A model generated the notes under the pieces. The model saw only the letters and a list, made by a program, of their open reading frames with translations. It was not told the origin of the DNA and made no database searches. The translations under genes and the position numbers were made by a program. Below, in pieces: positions 1-6,039 of a DNA stretch of 6,044 nt. Each line of letters opens with the position of its first letter. The stretch's first letter is position 1. The stretch is taken from NCBI GenBank assembly GCA_016206875.1, contig JACQQR010000212.1, positions 1 to 6,044 on the forward strand. Direction: 5' to 3'. The stretch comes from Candidatus Omnitrophota bacterium. GTDB taxonomy: Bacteria > Omnitrophota > Omnitrophia > Omnitrophales > JACROU01.

Positions 1-8
1 AGAGTACT

Positions 9-87
9 GAGGAGATAGGAGATAGGAGATAGGAGGGAGAAAAACAAAGGCTTTTCCTATCTCCTATCTCCTATCTCCTATCTCCTC
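9..87. repeat. Long perfect hairpin made of GGAGATA heptamer tandem repeats
   Basis: The left arm (9-35) holds three full copies of GGAGATA plus GGAG. The right arm (61-87) is its exact reverse complement, drawn from four copies of TATCTCC at 58-85. This gives a 27-bp perfect stem with a 25-base A-rich loop (36-60). It begins 8 bases past the stop codon of the minus-strand glycosyltransferase gene, so it would be transcribed as that gene's 3' end. It could act as a transcript-end stabiliser or a terminator-like structure, but on the minus strand no run of T follows the stem, so it is not a canonical intrinsic terminator. The repeats and pairing are seen directly; the function is inferred. Confidence 0.85.
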
Positions 88-94
88 TTCTCTT

Positions 95-1951
95 TTATTG
101 ATTCAAATAAATCTGAATAGGAAATTTCCTGTGTTTCGGGGAATAAGGGAGATTGTCCCGGATGGAGTCCGTTTCTTCGCTTACCCAATACACTACATGA
201 GAGCCAATTTCTTTGCGCTCTCTGACTTTTCCGGTGAATGTCTCGTTTTCTCGGAATGCCGCATCGGAGCTATCCCCCGGTTCAAACACGTAGGCCTTTT
301 CTGCGAGTGTGCCTACAAATTGCTCATGGGGAATGTACCTGTCGGTGCCGGCATACGAAGAAAAAACAATTTTTTCTCCGGATAAATAGGTCAGAATTTG
401 AGATAAATCACGGCGGGCATATCCGCCCTGAATTCCCCGAGCTTCTAATGAGTCTATAATTTCATAATAATTTTGTGCGTGGTTTTTCGGAATGCCTTCA
501 TACACGTGATAGATTCTGATTAGGAAATATCCAAGTATGGAAACGGATAAAAGAATCGATAAAATTTTCAGCCGGCCCCGCCAAAGAATTTGCCCGAAAA
601 AATAACCCAAGATAGGCGCCAGTGCGAGATACACGGGGGCTACATAACGCATAGCGGCAAGTGTGCTCAGCATATTGCCTAATACAATGCATACGGCCAT
701 CAGAAAAAAAAGGCAGAGGTAAGAAGGCTGCCGGCCCCGTTCGGGATGGTATAAAATTTTAAAATCTTTTCGAAAGTAAACCACGGTTGCGCAAACAGCG
801 ATGAAGATAATTCCAGCCAAACACCATGCCGCCGGATCCGTTCTCCCCAAGATGAGCTGGGGAAGAGTGGTTCCAAATAAAGCGCCGGCTCTTGCGGACC
901 ACTCGCCCGCGGCGAGAGCGCCTGATTTGTGAAATATCCGCAGGCCTTCGCCTCCTAGAAGGTTGAACAGGATCGCCGGCAGATGGCCTATCGATACACC
1001 CACTATGACGGCCCCTCCGTTTCTGAGTACAAGCAATTTAGAAAAGAGAGCGGAATGCAGAAATGTGACCAGCCCGGCTTCGGCAAAAAGCATAAGCAAG
1101 ATTTTTTTGAGCATCTTGATTTGAAACGGGGGTACGGCGCCTAGTTTTTTTAATAAGGCAGCCCCAAGCGGTTGATTCATCCAGGAACTATCCGCCAAAA
1201 AAATGGCGGCGGTGTGCATGAGAAAAATAGTCACAAGCAGGAAATGCCAGCCAATCAGTGCCCTTCTTAGCAGGCCGGGAAGGCGAAAATGTTTCAGCCA
1301 AAAGAGATTGTAAAGCCAGCCGGCCGCGGATTCTTCCTGATGCGAGCGGAACCTGAGAAAAAAATAAAGAAGGATGGGAATGAGAAAAAGCAGGTACAAC
1401 TCGCTTAACCAAAGCCCTGCGCCCGCAAAAAATCCGATCCAGAATAAAATTTTTTCAGAGAAAAAATGCTGGGGCCCGTCAAAATATTTGGCCAGAAGTA
1501 AAAGCAGCGCGGCATAAAACACCCAAAGTTCGCTATGGCAGCCCCAAACTTTTAACGACATCTGGAAAAGCGCAGGAGGCATCACGATAAAAAATAAGGA
1601 GGTGAATACAGCTACGGGTCTTGAGGCAATGCGTTTCATCAGGGCATAATTGACGGAGAGAAATGCCAGAAAGAAAGTGAGGCTGCCTAATTTTAAAGCG
1701 AATCCGGTGTGGCCAAATAAGGCTAGAAAAGGGGTGAGAACAAATGCGGCTAAGCTTCCGCAGTAAGATTGGCCCGTGAAGAAGAGGGGAATTTCACCTT
1801 CTAGAATGCGCTTGGCCATCAGGCCGAAAGTGGCTTCGTCCAAATCAATATAGTTTGTGCCCAGAAGAATAAAAGGGGCGCGGACAAGCGCTGCAACTAA
1901 AAGTATTATCAGAAGTTCCATAAGATCCGAGGAGGGGGCAGTCCCTCGCAT
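95..1951 (-). CDS. Polytopic membrane glycosyltransferase, GT-C / PMT-ArnT-like
   Basis: The 618-residue protein has many hydrophobic segments from about residue 11 to 490 (for example 11-30, 64-80, 88-107, 114-130, 142-155, 167-200) and a soluble C-terminal tail of about 120 residues. The first predicted outer loop carries D-L-D-E-A (residues 36-40) followed by an EGEIPLFFTGQSYCG stretch. This matches the acidic motif and gq-Y-G pattern of GT-C enzymes, which use polyprenyl-phosphate sugars on the outer face of the inner membrane. The tail holds a GYARRDLSQILTYLSGE...RY pattern often seen after the last membrane helix in such proteins. Acceptor and sugar cannot be read from the sequence. The start is uncertain: ATG at 1951 gives a ten-residue polar lead, while ATG at 1921 (MELLIILLVAAL) starts directly in the first helix. 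Neither has a strong Shine-Dalgarno. The gene is divergent from bioD and ends just before the 9-87 hairpin. The family call is fairly sure; the specific function is unknown. Confidence 0.8.
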   Translation of the reverse strand: MRGTAPSSDLMELLIILLVAALVRAPFILLGTNYIDLDEATFGLMAKRILEGEIPLFFTGQSYCGSLAAFVLTPFLALFGHTGFALKLGSLTFFLAFLSVNYALMKRIASRPVAVFTSLFFIVMPPALFQMSLKVWGCHSELWVFYAALLLLLAKYFDGPQHFFSEKILFWIGFFAGAGLWLSELYLLFLIPILLYFFLRFRSHQEESAAGWLYNLFWLKHFRLPGLLRRALIGWHFLLVTIFLMHTAAIFLADSSWMNQPLGAALLKKLGAVPPFQIKMLKKILLMLFAEAGLVTFLHSALFSKLLVLRNGGAVIVGVSIGHLPAILFNLLGGEGLRIFHKSGALAAGEWSARAGALFGTTLPQLILGRTDPAAWCLAGIIFIAVCATVVYFRKDFKILYHPERGRQPSYLCLFFLMAVCIVLGNMLSTLAAMRYVAPVYLALAPILGYFFGQILWRGRLKILSILLSVSILGYFLIRIYHVYEGIPKNHAQNYYEIIDSLEARGIQGGYARRDLSQILTYLSGEKIVFSSYAGTDRYIPHEQFVGTLAEKAYVFEPGDSSDAAFRENETFTGKVRERKEIGSHVVYWVSEETDSIRDNLPYSPKHRKFPIQIYLNQ

Positions 1952-1971
1952 GAAGTTGCGTGATAAAAGGC

Positions 1972-2000
1972 TTCCCAGCCGGAGCCGGGATTCTTATAAT
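1972..2000 (+). promoter_or_regulatory. Sigma70-like promoter for the bioD-mnmA-GT2-rnfC unit
   Basis: A perfect TATAAT lies at 1995-2000. TTCCCA at 1972-1977 (four of six matches to TTGACA) stands exactly 17 bases upstream. Transcription would be expected to start near 2007, only about 8 bases before the bioD ATG at 2015. The spacer between the two boxes holds a tandem AGCCGG AGCCGG (1977-1988) inside an imperfect inverted repeat TCCC...GGGA (1973-1990), which could bind a repressor. No known operator is recognised. The boxes are seen in the sequence; their activity is inferred. Confidence 0.6.
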
Positions 2001-2014
2001 GACAGATTCACCCT

Positions 2015-2728
2015 ATGAAAAAAGGCATATTCATTATCGGCACAGATACGGGAGTGGGTAAGACAGTAATCGCCGCAGGCTTGACCCTTGTCCTTCGTGC
2101 TAAAAAGCGCCGGGTGGGTGTGATGAAGCCCGTGGCTACCGGCTGTTTTTCTCGCGGACAAGAGCTTGTAAGCTCCGATACTTTATTTTTGCTCGAGGCC
2201 GGCGGCGAAGATACGAACCGTGAGACGGTCAATCCCATCCGTTTTCGCAATCCGTTAGCCCCGCTGGCTGCCGCGCGCGCAGAGGGAAGAAGCATAGATA
2301 CCTCGCAAATATTGCGCGCCTACGAAGAATTGCATGAGCACTTTGACTTTGTGATTGTGGAGGGCATCGGGGGGCTGATGGTTCCTTTCACAGAAAGTTA
2401 TTTTGTTTCCGATTTAATCCGGGAATTTCAGCTTCCCGTGCTCATTGTTTCGCGCACTAAACTGGGCACTATCAATCATACCCTCCTTACGATTGAAGCG
2501 GCAAAATCGCGCGGCCTGAATGTGGCAGGAATTATTTTCAACAATTTCCGGGAAAGCGATTTGGGCCTGGATGAGCAAACCAGCCCTAAAATTATTTCTG
2601 ATTTGAGCCGGGTGCCGGTGTTGGGCATGGTGCCTCACATTCCAAAACTGGATGTGGAGAATTTGCAATTCGGCAATTTGAAACAAGTGATTGAAGAGTG
2701 CGTGAATATAGACGCGATTGTTGAGTAG
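2015..2728 (+). CDS. bioD: ATP-dependent dethiobiotin synthetase BioD
   Basis: BioD closes the ureido ring of biotin: it carboxylates 7,8-diaminopelargonic acid with CO2 and ATP to give dethiobiotin, the step before biotin synthase, in the cytoplasm. The 237 residues match the usual family length. Signature motifs are in order: P-loop GTDTGVGKT (9-17), KPVATG (38-43, substrate/phosphate lysine K38), the SSD stretch (53-55), NPIRFRNPLAPLAAAR (73-88), VEGIGGLMVP (115-124, with the catalytic-site glutamate E116), RTKLGTINHTLLT (147-159), and the adenine-recognising NN (176-177) in IIFNNF. No other biotin gene is in the window, so bioB, bioA and bioF must lie elsewhere or be absent. The ATG has no recognisable Shine-Dalgarno and sits just after the predicted transcription start, so the message may be nearly leaderless. 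It is the first gene of the apparent operon, 30 bases before mnmA. Confidence 0.95.
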   Translation: MKKGIFIIGTDTGVGKTVIAAGLTLVLRAKKRRVGVMKPVATGCFSRGQELVSSDTLFLLEAGGEDTNRETVNPIRFRNPLAPLAAARAEGRSIDTSQILRAYEELHEHFDFVIVEGIGGLMVPFTESYFVSDLIREFQLPVLIVSRTKLGTINHTLLTIEAAKSRGLNVAGIIFNNFRESDLGLDEQTSPKIISDLSRVPVLGMVPHIPKLDVENLQFGNLKQVIEECVNIDAIVE

Positions 2729-2758
2729 CATCGCTACAGGGAGAAAGAAGCTGTACAC

Positions 2759-3847
2759 ATGGCAAAAAAAGTGTTAGTGGCAATGTCGGGAGGGGTGGAT
2801 AGCTCAGTCGCCGCTTATTTATTACAGGAGCAAGGCTACGAAGTCACAGGAGCCACGCTTCGCACCTGGGCCCCCAACGATTGCGATGAGAAAAATACCA
2901 ACGCTTGCTGCGGCACGCGCGGCGTCTCCGATGCGCGCTCAGTGGCCATGGCGTTAGGCGTTCCTTATTATGTTTTAAACTTCGAAAATGATTTTAAGCG
3001 CGATGTGATTGATTATTTTGTGGAGGAATATAAAGCCGGCCGCACGCCGAATCCCTGCATTGCGTGCAATGAGAAAATCAAAGTGGGCGGGTTCTGGAAG
3101 CGCGCGAAGTCGTTGGGCTTTGATTACATGGCCACGGGACATTATGCGCGCGTAGGCCATGATACAAATTCCGGCCGCTATTTCATCCGGCGCGGGTTGG
3201 ATTCCCACAAAGATCAATCCTATGTGTTATTCCCGCAACAACAGGAAGAGCTGGAGCACCTTCTTTTGCCGGTTGGAGAGCTTCAAAAAGAAGAAGTGCG
3301 GCGATTAGCTCAACGAGCCGGCCTTTCGGTGTACGCCAAGCCTGATTCCCAGGAAATATGTTTCATTCCGGAGAACGATTATGCGGGATTTATGGAGAAA
3401 CACTTTGAACTAAAAGGCAAGCCGGGGGCCATCAAAAATTCCAGTGGAGAGACAATCGGTACCCACTCGGGTTATTTCCGCTACACCATTGGCCAGCGGC
3501 GGGGATTGGGTGTAGCTCATAAAAATGCGCTGTATGTCATCGCCATCCGGCCTTCCGCCAACGAAGTGATTGTGGGCGACAAATCCGAGGTAAGCACACA
3601 AGCGTTTGCCGTCTCGCCGCTTCATTGGCATCAAGCGCCGCGCACGGGCCGCTTTCGCGCTGAAGTGAAAATTCGTTCTGCCCACCCGCCGTCCGGTGCG
3701 GAAATTGTCTGTGATGCTCAAGGCCATGAGGTTCCGGAATGCGCCCGGGTATTGTTCGATGTGCCCCAAGAAGCCGTAACCCCCGGCCAAGCGGCTGTGT
3801 TTTATGAAGGGGATGCCGTCATTGCCGGAGGTTGGATAAGGAGTTAA
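2759..3847 (+). CDS. mnmA: tRNA-specific 2-thiouridylase MnmA (TrmU)
   Basis: MnmA activates C2 of the wobble uridine U34 in tRNA-Lys, -Glu and -Gln by adenylation, then inserts sulfur from a cysteine persulfide to form 2-thiouridine. The 362 residues are of full family length. The N-terminal PP-loop ATPase domain has SGGVDSS (10-16), GRTPNPCIACNEKIK (94-108), ATGHYAR (125-131) and KDQSYVLF (151-158). DSQEICFIPENDY (196-208) carries the second catalytic cysteine, C201, and GYFRYTIGQRRGLGV marks the central domain, followed by the C-terminal beta-barrel. C103 matches the first catalytic cysteine of the E. coli enzyme. C100 is an additional cysteine that makes a CxxC, and an ACC pair (C50, C51) precedes the DAR motif. 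These extras are seen in many anaerobe MnmA variants. The start at ATG 2759 gives the expected MAKKVLVAMSGGVDSS; a weak AAAGAAG lies 8 bases upstream. The next gene begins 8 bases after the stop. Confidence 0.96.
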   Translation: MAKKVLVAMSGGVDSSVAAYLLQEQGYEVTGATLRTWAPNDCDEKNTNACCGTRGVSDARSVAMALGVPYYVLNFENDFKRDVIDYFVEEYKAGRTPNPCIACNEKIKVGGFWKRAKSLGFDYMATGHYARVGHDTNSGRYFIRRGLDSHKDQSYVLFPQQQEELEHLLLPVGELQKEEVRRLAQRAGLSVYAKPDSQEICFIPENDYAGFMEKHFELKGKPGAIKNSSGETIGTHSGYFRYTIGQRRGLGVAHKNALYVIAIRPSANEVIVGDKSEVSTQAFAVSPLHWHQAPRTGRFRAEVKIRSAHPPSGAEIVCDAQGHEVPECARVLFDVPQEAVTPGQAAVFYEGDAVIAGGWIRS

Positions 3848-3855
3848 GGCGTACG

Positions 3856-4620
3856 ATGCAATCTATAGCCACCGCAACAAAAAAAGTATCCGTTATCATT
3901 CCGGCATTCAACGAAGAAAAAAATATTGCGGAGATTGTGCGACGGGTCCAAAAAGTGATTGTACCGGGCATCGAAAAAGAAATTATCGTGGTGGATGACG
4001 CCTCTGGAGACGGGACAAGAAATATTTTGAAGGGTTTGGAGGGCGTTTGTCCGGTTCTGCACGAGCGCAATCACGGCAAGGGGGCGGCGATTACCACGGG
4101 AATTTCCAAAGCCTCGGGGGATATCATTCTGATTCAGGATGCAGACTTGGAATATGACCCTGAAGATTATGAGAAGGTGATTCGTCCTTTGGCGGAAGGC
4201 GCCTGCGATGTAGTGATGGGTTCGCGTTTTTTAACTGAAAAGCCGAGATTTTTCACGAAAAACGGTGATCCGTTCTTCAGCCATTTTGTGGGCAATTTAA
4301 TGATTATTTGGCTCACTAATTTCCTCTTTGGCCGAAAATTTACCGACTATGAAGGCTGTTATAAGGCGTTTACTCGAACAGTTGCTCTAACCATTCCTGT
4401 TGAGGCAAAGGATTTTGCATTCGACAATGAGCTGATCTGTAAATCACTCAGGCGTGGATACACAATTTGTGAAGTGCCTATCAGATATCACCCCAGAATT
4501 TATTCAGAGGGTAAAAAAATCCGGTGGCAACACGGCGTTAAAATTTTGTGGACCATCCTTAAATGGCGCTTTTTGCCGTTCCCCTCTATTCGCGGAGGCA
4601 CCCCTCCGGAGAGGGGATGA
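3856..4620 (+). CDS. Family 2 glycosyltransferase, DPM1/DPG-synthase-like
   Basis: Enzymes of this group transfer a sugar from a nucleotide donor (GDP-mannose, UDP-glucose or similar) to a polyprenyl phosphate at the cytoplasmic face of the membrane. The 254-residue protein shows the GT-A fold motifs in order: VSVIIPAFNEEKNI (11-24), VVDDASGDGT (45-54), RNHGKGAAI (71-79), metal-binding DAD in QDADLEYDPEDY (94-105), GSRF (122-125), TDYEGCYKAF (163-172), and FDNELICKSLRRGYTICEVPIRY (189-211) followed by SEGKKIRWQHG. There are no strong membrane helices apart from a hydrophobic patch at 144-159. Start: ATG 3856 has AAGGAG at 3838-3843 and TAAGG at 3845-3849 upstream. An in-frame TTG at 3832 would overlap mnmA and lacks spacing for a ribosome site. 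The last dozen residues (PSIRGGTPPERG) are encoded by a repeat at 4581-4616 and probably are not part of the ancestral enzyme. The donor sugar is unknown; it may supply the GT-C enzyme at 95-1951. Confidence 0.88.
   Translation: MQSIATATKKVSVIIPAFNEEKNIAEIVRRVQKVIVPGIEKEIIVVDDASGDGTRNILKGLEGVCPVLHERNHGKGAAITTGISKASGDIILIQDADLEYDPEDYEKVIRPLAEGACDVVMGSRFLTEKPRFFTKNGDPFFSHFVGNLMIIWLTNFLFGRKFTDYEGCYKAFTRTVALTIPVEAKDFAFDNELICKSLRRGYTICEVPIRYHPRIYSEGKKIRWQHGVKILWTILKWRFLPFPSIRGGTPPERG
4581..4616. repeat. GC-rich nested hairpin repeat at the GT2/rnfC junction
   Basis: Outer arms CCCCTC (4581-4586) and GAGGGG (4611-4616) enclose an inner perfect hairpin CGGAGG (4593-4598) / CCTCCG (4603-4608) with loop CACC. 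The element encodes the C-terminal PSIRGGTPPERG of the family 2 glycosyltransferase. Its right side contains GGAGAGGGG (4608-4616), the only candidate Shine-Dalgarno for the next gene. The termini match the CCCCTC/GAGGGG style of the larger repeat at 5921-6039. Repeats of this general look are scattered in intergenic regions of many uncultivated bacteria (recalled from general knowledge, not checked). Confidence 0.65.
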
Positions 4621-5876
4621 TTCATATGAAAAAAAACCAGGGGCTTACACTCGATCTCCGTAAAGAACAAACTCTCCTGGAGCCGGGAATTCGCCTCGGC
4701 CGTTTGCCTCAAAAAATCACTATCCCTCTCGTTGGGCTCAATCACACAGAGGCTCTGCCCTGCGTTTCATTGGGCCAGAAAGTATTGCGCGGGCAGAAAA
4801 TTGCGGAAGGCGAGAGGACGGTTTTTTCTTCTGTGAGCGGCGAGGTGATAGACATGAGTGAAAAAGCGCATCCTCTATTGGGATTTGCGCCGGCCATTGA
4901 AATTGAATCAGATAGAGCAGACACTTTGTTTGCTCTCATCGGCCAGGAGCGGACCGAAGCGGAAATAGCATCTTTTTCCGCTTCGGAACTTTTGGAAATT
5001 TTTCGCGAGTCCGGACTTGAAGATTTAGGCCGCGGCGGGGCAGGATTATTTTCCGTTTTAGCCGGCATCGCGCGTCAAGCCCTTGTTTTGGACGCTTCGG
5101 AATGCGAGCCTTATATCACCGCCGACCAGCTTCTGATGATGTGTAAGCCGGTGGAAATTTTAAAAGGGCTGGAGTGGATGATTCGCGCTTCGGGGGCTTG
5201 TGAAGGCATCATTGCCGTCTCCAAGCATAACCGTGAATGTTACGAGCTTTTTGCCAGTAAGATTTTCACACATAAAATTTCCCGAATCCGTTTAGTTTGG
5301 TTGGAAGATATTTTTCCCCAAGCTTACCCCGCGCAGCTTCAGGCCGCTTTCGGTTCGGAGATTTCTATCCTGAATGTGGCCAGCGCCTTTGCTACCTATG
5401 AAGCGGTGAAGTGGCATAAACCCTTCATGGAACGCGTAGTGACTTTGGCCGGCTCCTGCCTGATGCAGCCGCAAAACGTTTGGGCGAGATTGGGCGTTTC
5501 CTTTAAGGATTTGATTGAATCGCACGGAGGATTTTTGCGATTTCCAGCTTCTGTTTTAATGGGCGGGCCGATGACCGGGGTGGCTCAAGATTCTTTAGAC
5601 GTGCCGGTGATTGCCTCGACAAACGGAATTCTTGCTTTGCCGAAAGAAGAAGTTTCTATGAGAGAAGCCGGGCCCTGCATCCGCTGCGGCGACTGCATTC
5701 CGGTTTGCCCGGTATCGCTCAATCCCGCCGCCATTATGCTTGAGGCTTGCGAGCAGAAATGGACAGCAGCGCAAAATTACTCTCCCGAGATATGTGTTGA
5801 ATGCGGAAATTGCTCTGCCGTTTGCCCTTCCTATATCCCCGTTCGGGAGTGGGTGAAGCAGGCAAAAAATTCGTAA
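4617..5876 (+). CDS. rnfC: Divergent RnfC-like electron-transport subunit with two 4Fe-4S motifs
   Basis: RnfC is the peripheral cytoplasmic subunit of the Rnf complex, which couples electron transfer between ferredoxin and NAD to ion pumping. This 419-residue protein has the RnfC layout: an N-terminal barrel-sandwich (TVFSSVSGEVIDM near 69-81), a glycine-rich nucleotide/flavin-type loop GRGGAG (138-143), ASECEPYITAD (160-170), GGPMTG (316-321), and two ferredoxin motifs, C354-C357-C360-C364P and C393-C396-C399-C403P. It lacks the usual N-terminal GGxHPP, has NHTEALP where QHiGxPa is normal, and has YPAQLQ where YPxGgEKqL is typical. The long C-terminal repeat region of E. coli RsxC is absent. 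Start: ATG 4617 overlaps the preceding TGA as ATGA with GGAG 5 bases upstream; ATG 4626 (MKKNQG, 416 residues) is also plausible. The longer in-frame start at 4563 lies inside the GT2 gene and would only translate the repeat. No rnfD or other Rnf gene follows within the window. The family is fairly certain; the exact partner complex is inferred. Confidence 0.82.
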   Translation: MIHMKKNQGLTLDLRKEQTLLEPGIRLGRLPQKITIPLVGLNHTEALPCVSLGQKVLRGQKIAEGERTVFSSVSGEVIDMSEKAHPLLGFAPAIEIESDRADTLFALIGQERTEAEIASFSASELLEIFRESGLEDLGRGGAGLFSVLAGIARQALVLDASECEPYITADQLLMMCKPVEILKGLEWMIRASGACEGIIAVSKHNRECYELFASKIFTHKISRIRLVWLEDIFPQAYPAQLQAAFGSEISILNVASAFATYEAVKWHKPFMERVVTLAGSCLMQPQNVWARLGVSFKDLIESHGGFLRFPASVLMGGPMTGVAQDSLDVPVIASTNGILALPKEEVSMREAGPCIRCGDCIPVCPVSLNPAAIMLEACEQKWTAAQNYSPEICVECGNCSAVCPSYIPVREWVKQAKNS

Positions 5877-5920
5877 TTATTTAGGCATTCTGAAGTAAGC
5901 AAAGGCTATTGTCTCTTCCA

Positions 5921-6039
5921 CGCGGCCCCTCTCCCTTTTAAGGGAGAGGGGAAGGGGTGAGGGTTTGAAATTTCGTGCCCTTTTCGCCACCCACCCTCAC
6001 CCTTAATCCCTCTCCCTCTCGCGAGGGAGAGGGGCCGCG
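5921..6039. repeat. Nested inverted repeat (MITE/REP-like), CCCCTCTCCC type
   Basis: The outer arms 5921-5935 and 6025-6039 (CGCGGCCCCTCTCCC and its reverse complement) pair perfectly over 15 bases. Each side can also fold on itself: 5926-5935 with 5942-5951 (10 bp, extendable), and 6008-6018 with 6023-6033 (11 bp, loop TCGC). A second arm pair lies inside: AAGGGGTGAGGGT (5952-5964) against ACCCTCACCCTT (5993-6004), with one extra G. The centre (about 5965-5992) is unpaired and AT-richer. The result is a cloverleaf-like palindrome with no open reading frame. It starts about 45 bases after the rnfC-like stop; the bases between (5877-5920) show nothing recognisable. There is no T-run typical of an intrinsic terminator, though the hairpins could still slow or protect transcript ends. 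Confidence 0.85.

Noticed and set aside
9..87. CRISPR array
   Set aside because: The repeats are 7 bases long, directly abutting with no spacers, and inverted across a loop; no cas gene is present.
98..385. Plus-strand open frame of 95 codons near the left end
   Set aside because: It lies wholly antisense to the C-terminal part of the membrane glycosyltransferase gene, has no family motifs and no upstream ribosome site; it is a shadow frame.
1952..2014. Promoter for the minus-strand glycosyltransferase gene
   Set aside because: TTTTAT on the minus strand (1968-1963) could be a -10 box, but no matching -35 stands at the right distance, so I do not call it.
2008..2295. Minus-strand open frame of 95 codons across the bioD start
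   Set aside because: It is the antisense reading of the P-loop region of bioD and has no independent evidence.
3410..3790. Minus-strand open frame of 126 codons inside mnmA
   Set aside because: The mnmA frame is strongly supported by family motifs over the same bases, and the antisense product shows only composition-driven residues with no recognisable domain.
4563..4616. Upstream extension of the rnfC-like gene to ATG 4563
   Set aside because: The extra residues (ALFAVPLYSRRHPSGEG) are a frame-shifted reading of the GT2 end and the repeat; no ribosome site precedes 4563, whereas 4617 and 4626 both have GGAGAGGGG upstream.
5926..5966. Intrinsic terminator of the rnfC-like gene
   Set aside because: The stem is strong, but the bases after it are G-rich (AAGGGGTGAGGGTTT) rather than a T-run, and it forms part of a larger palindrome; terminator function is possible but not supported by the standard pattern.
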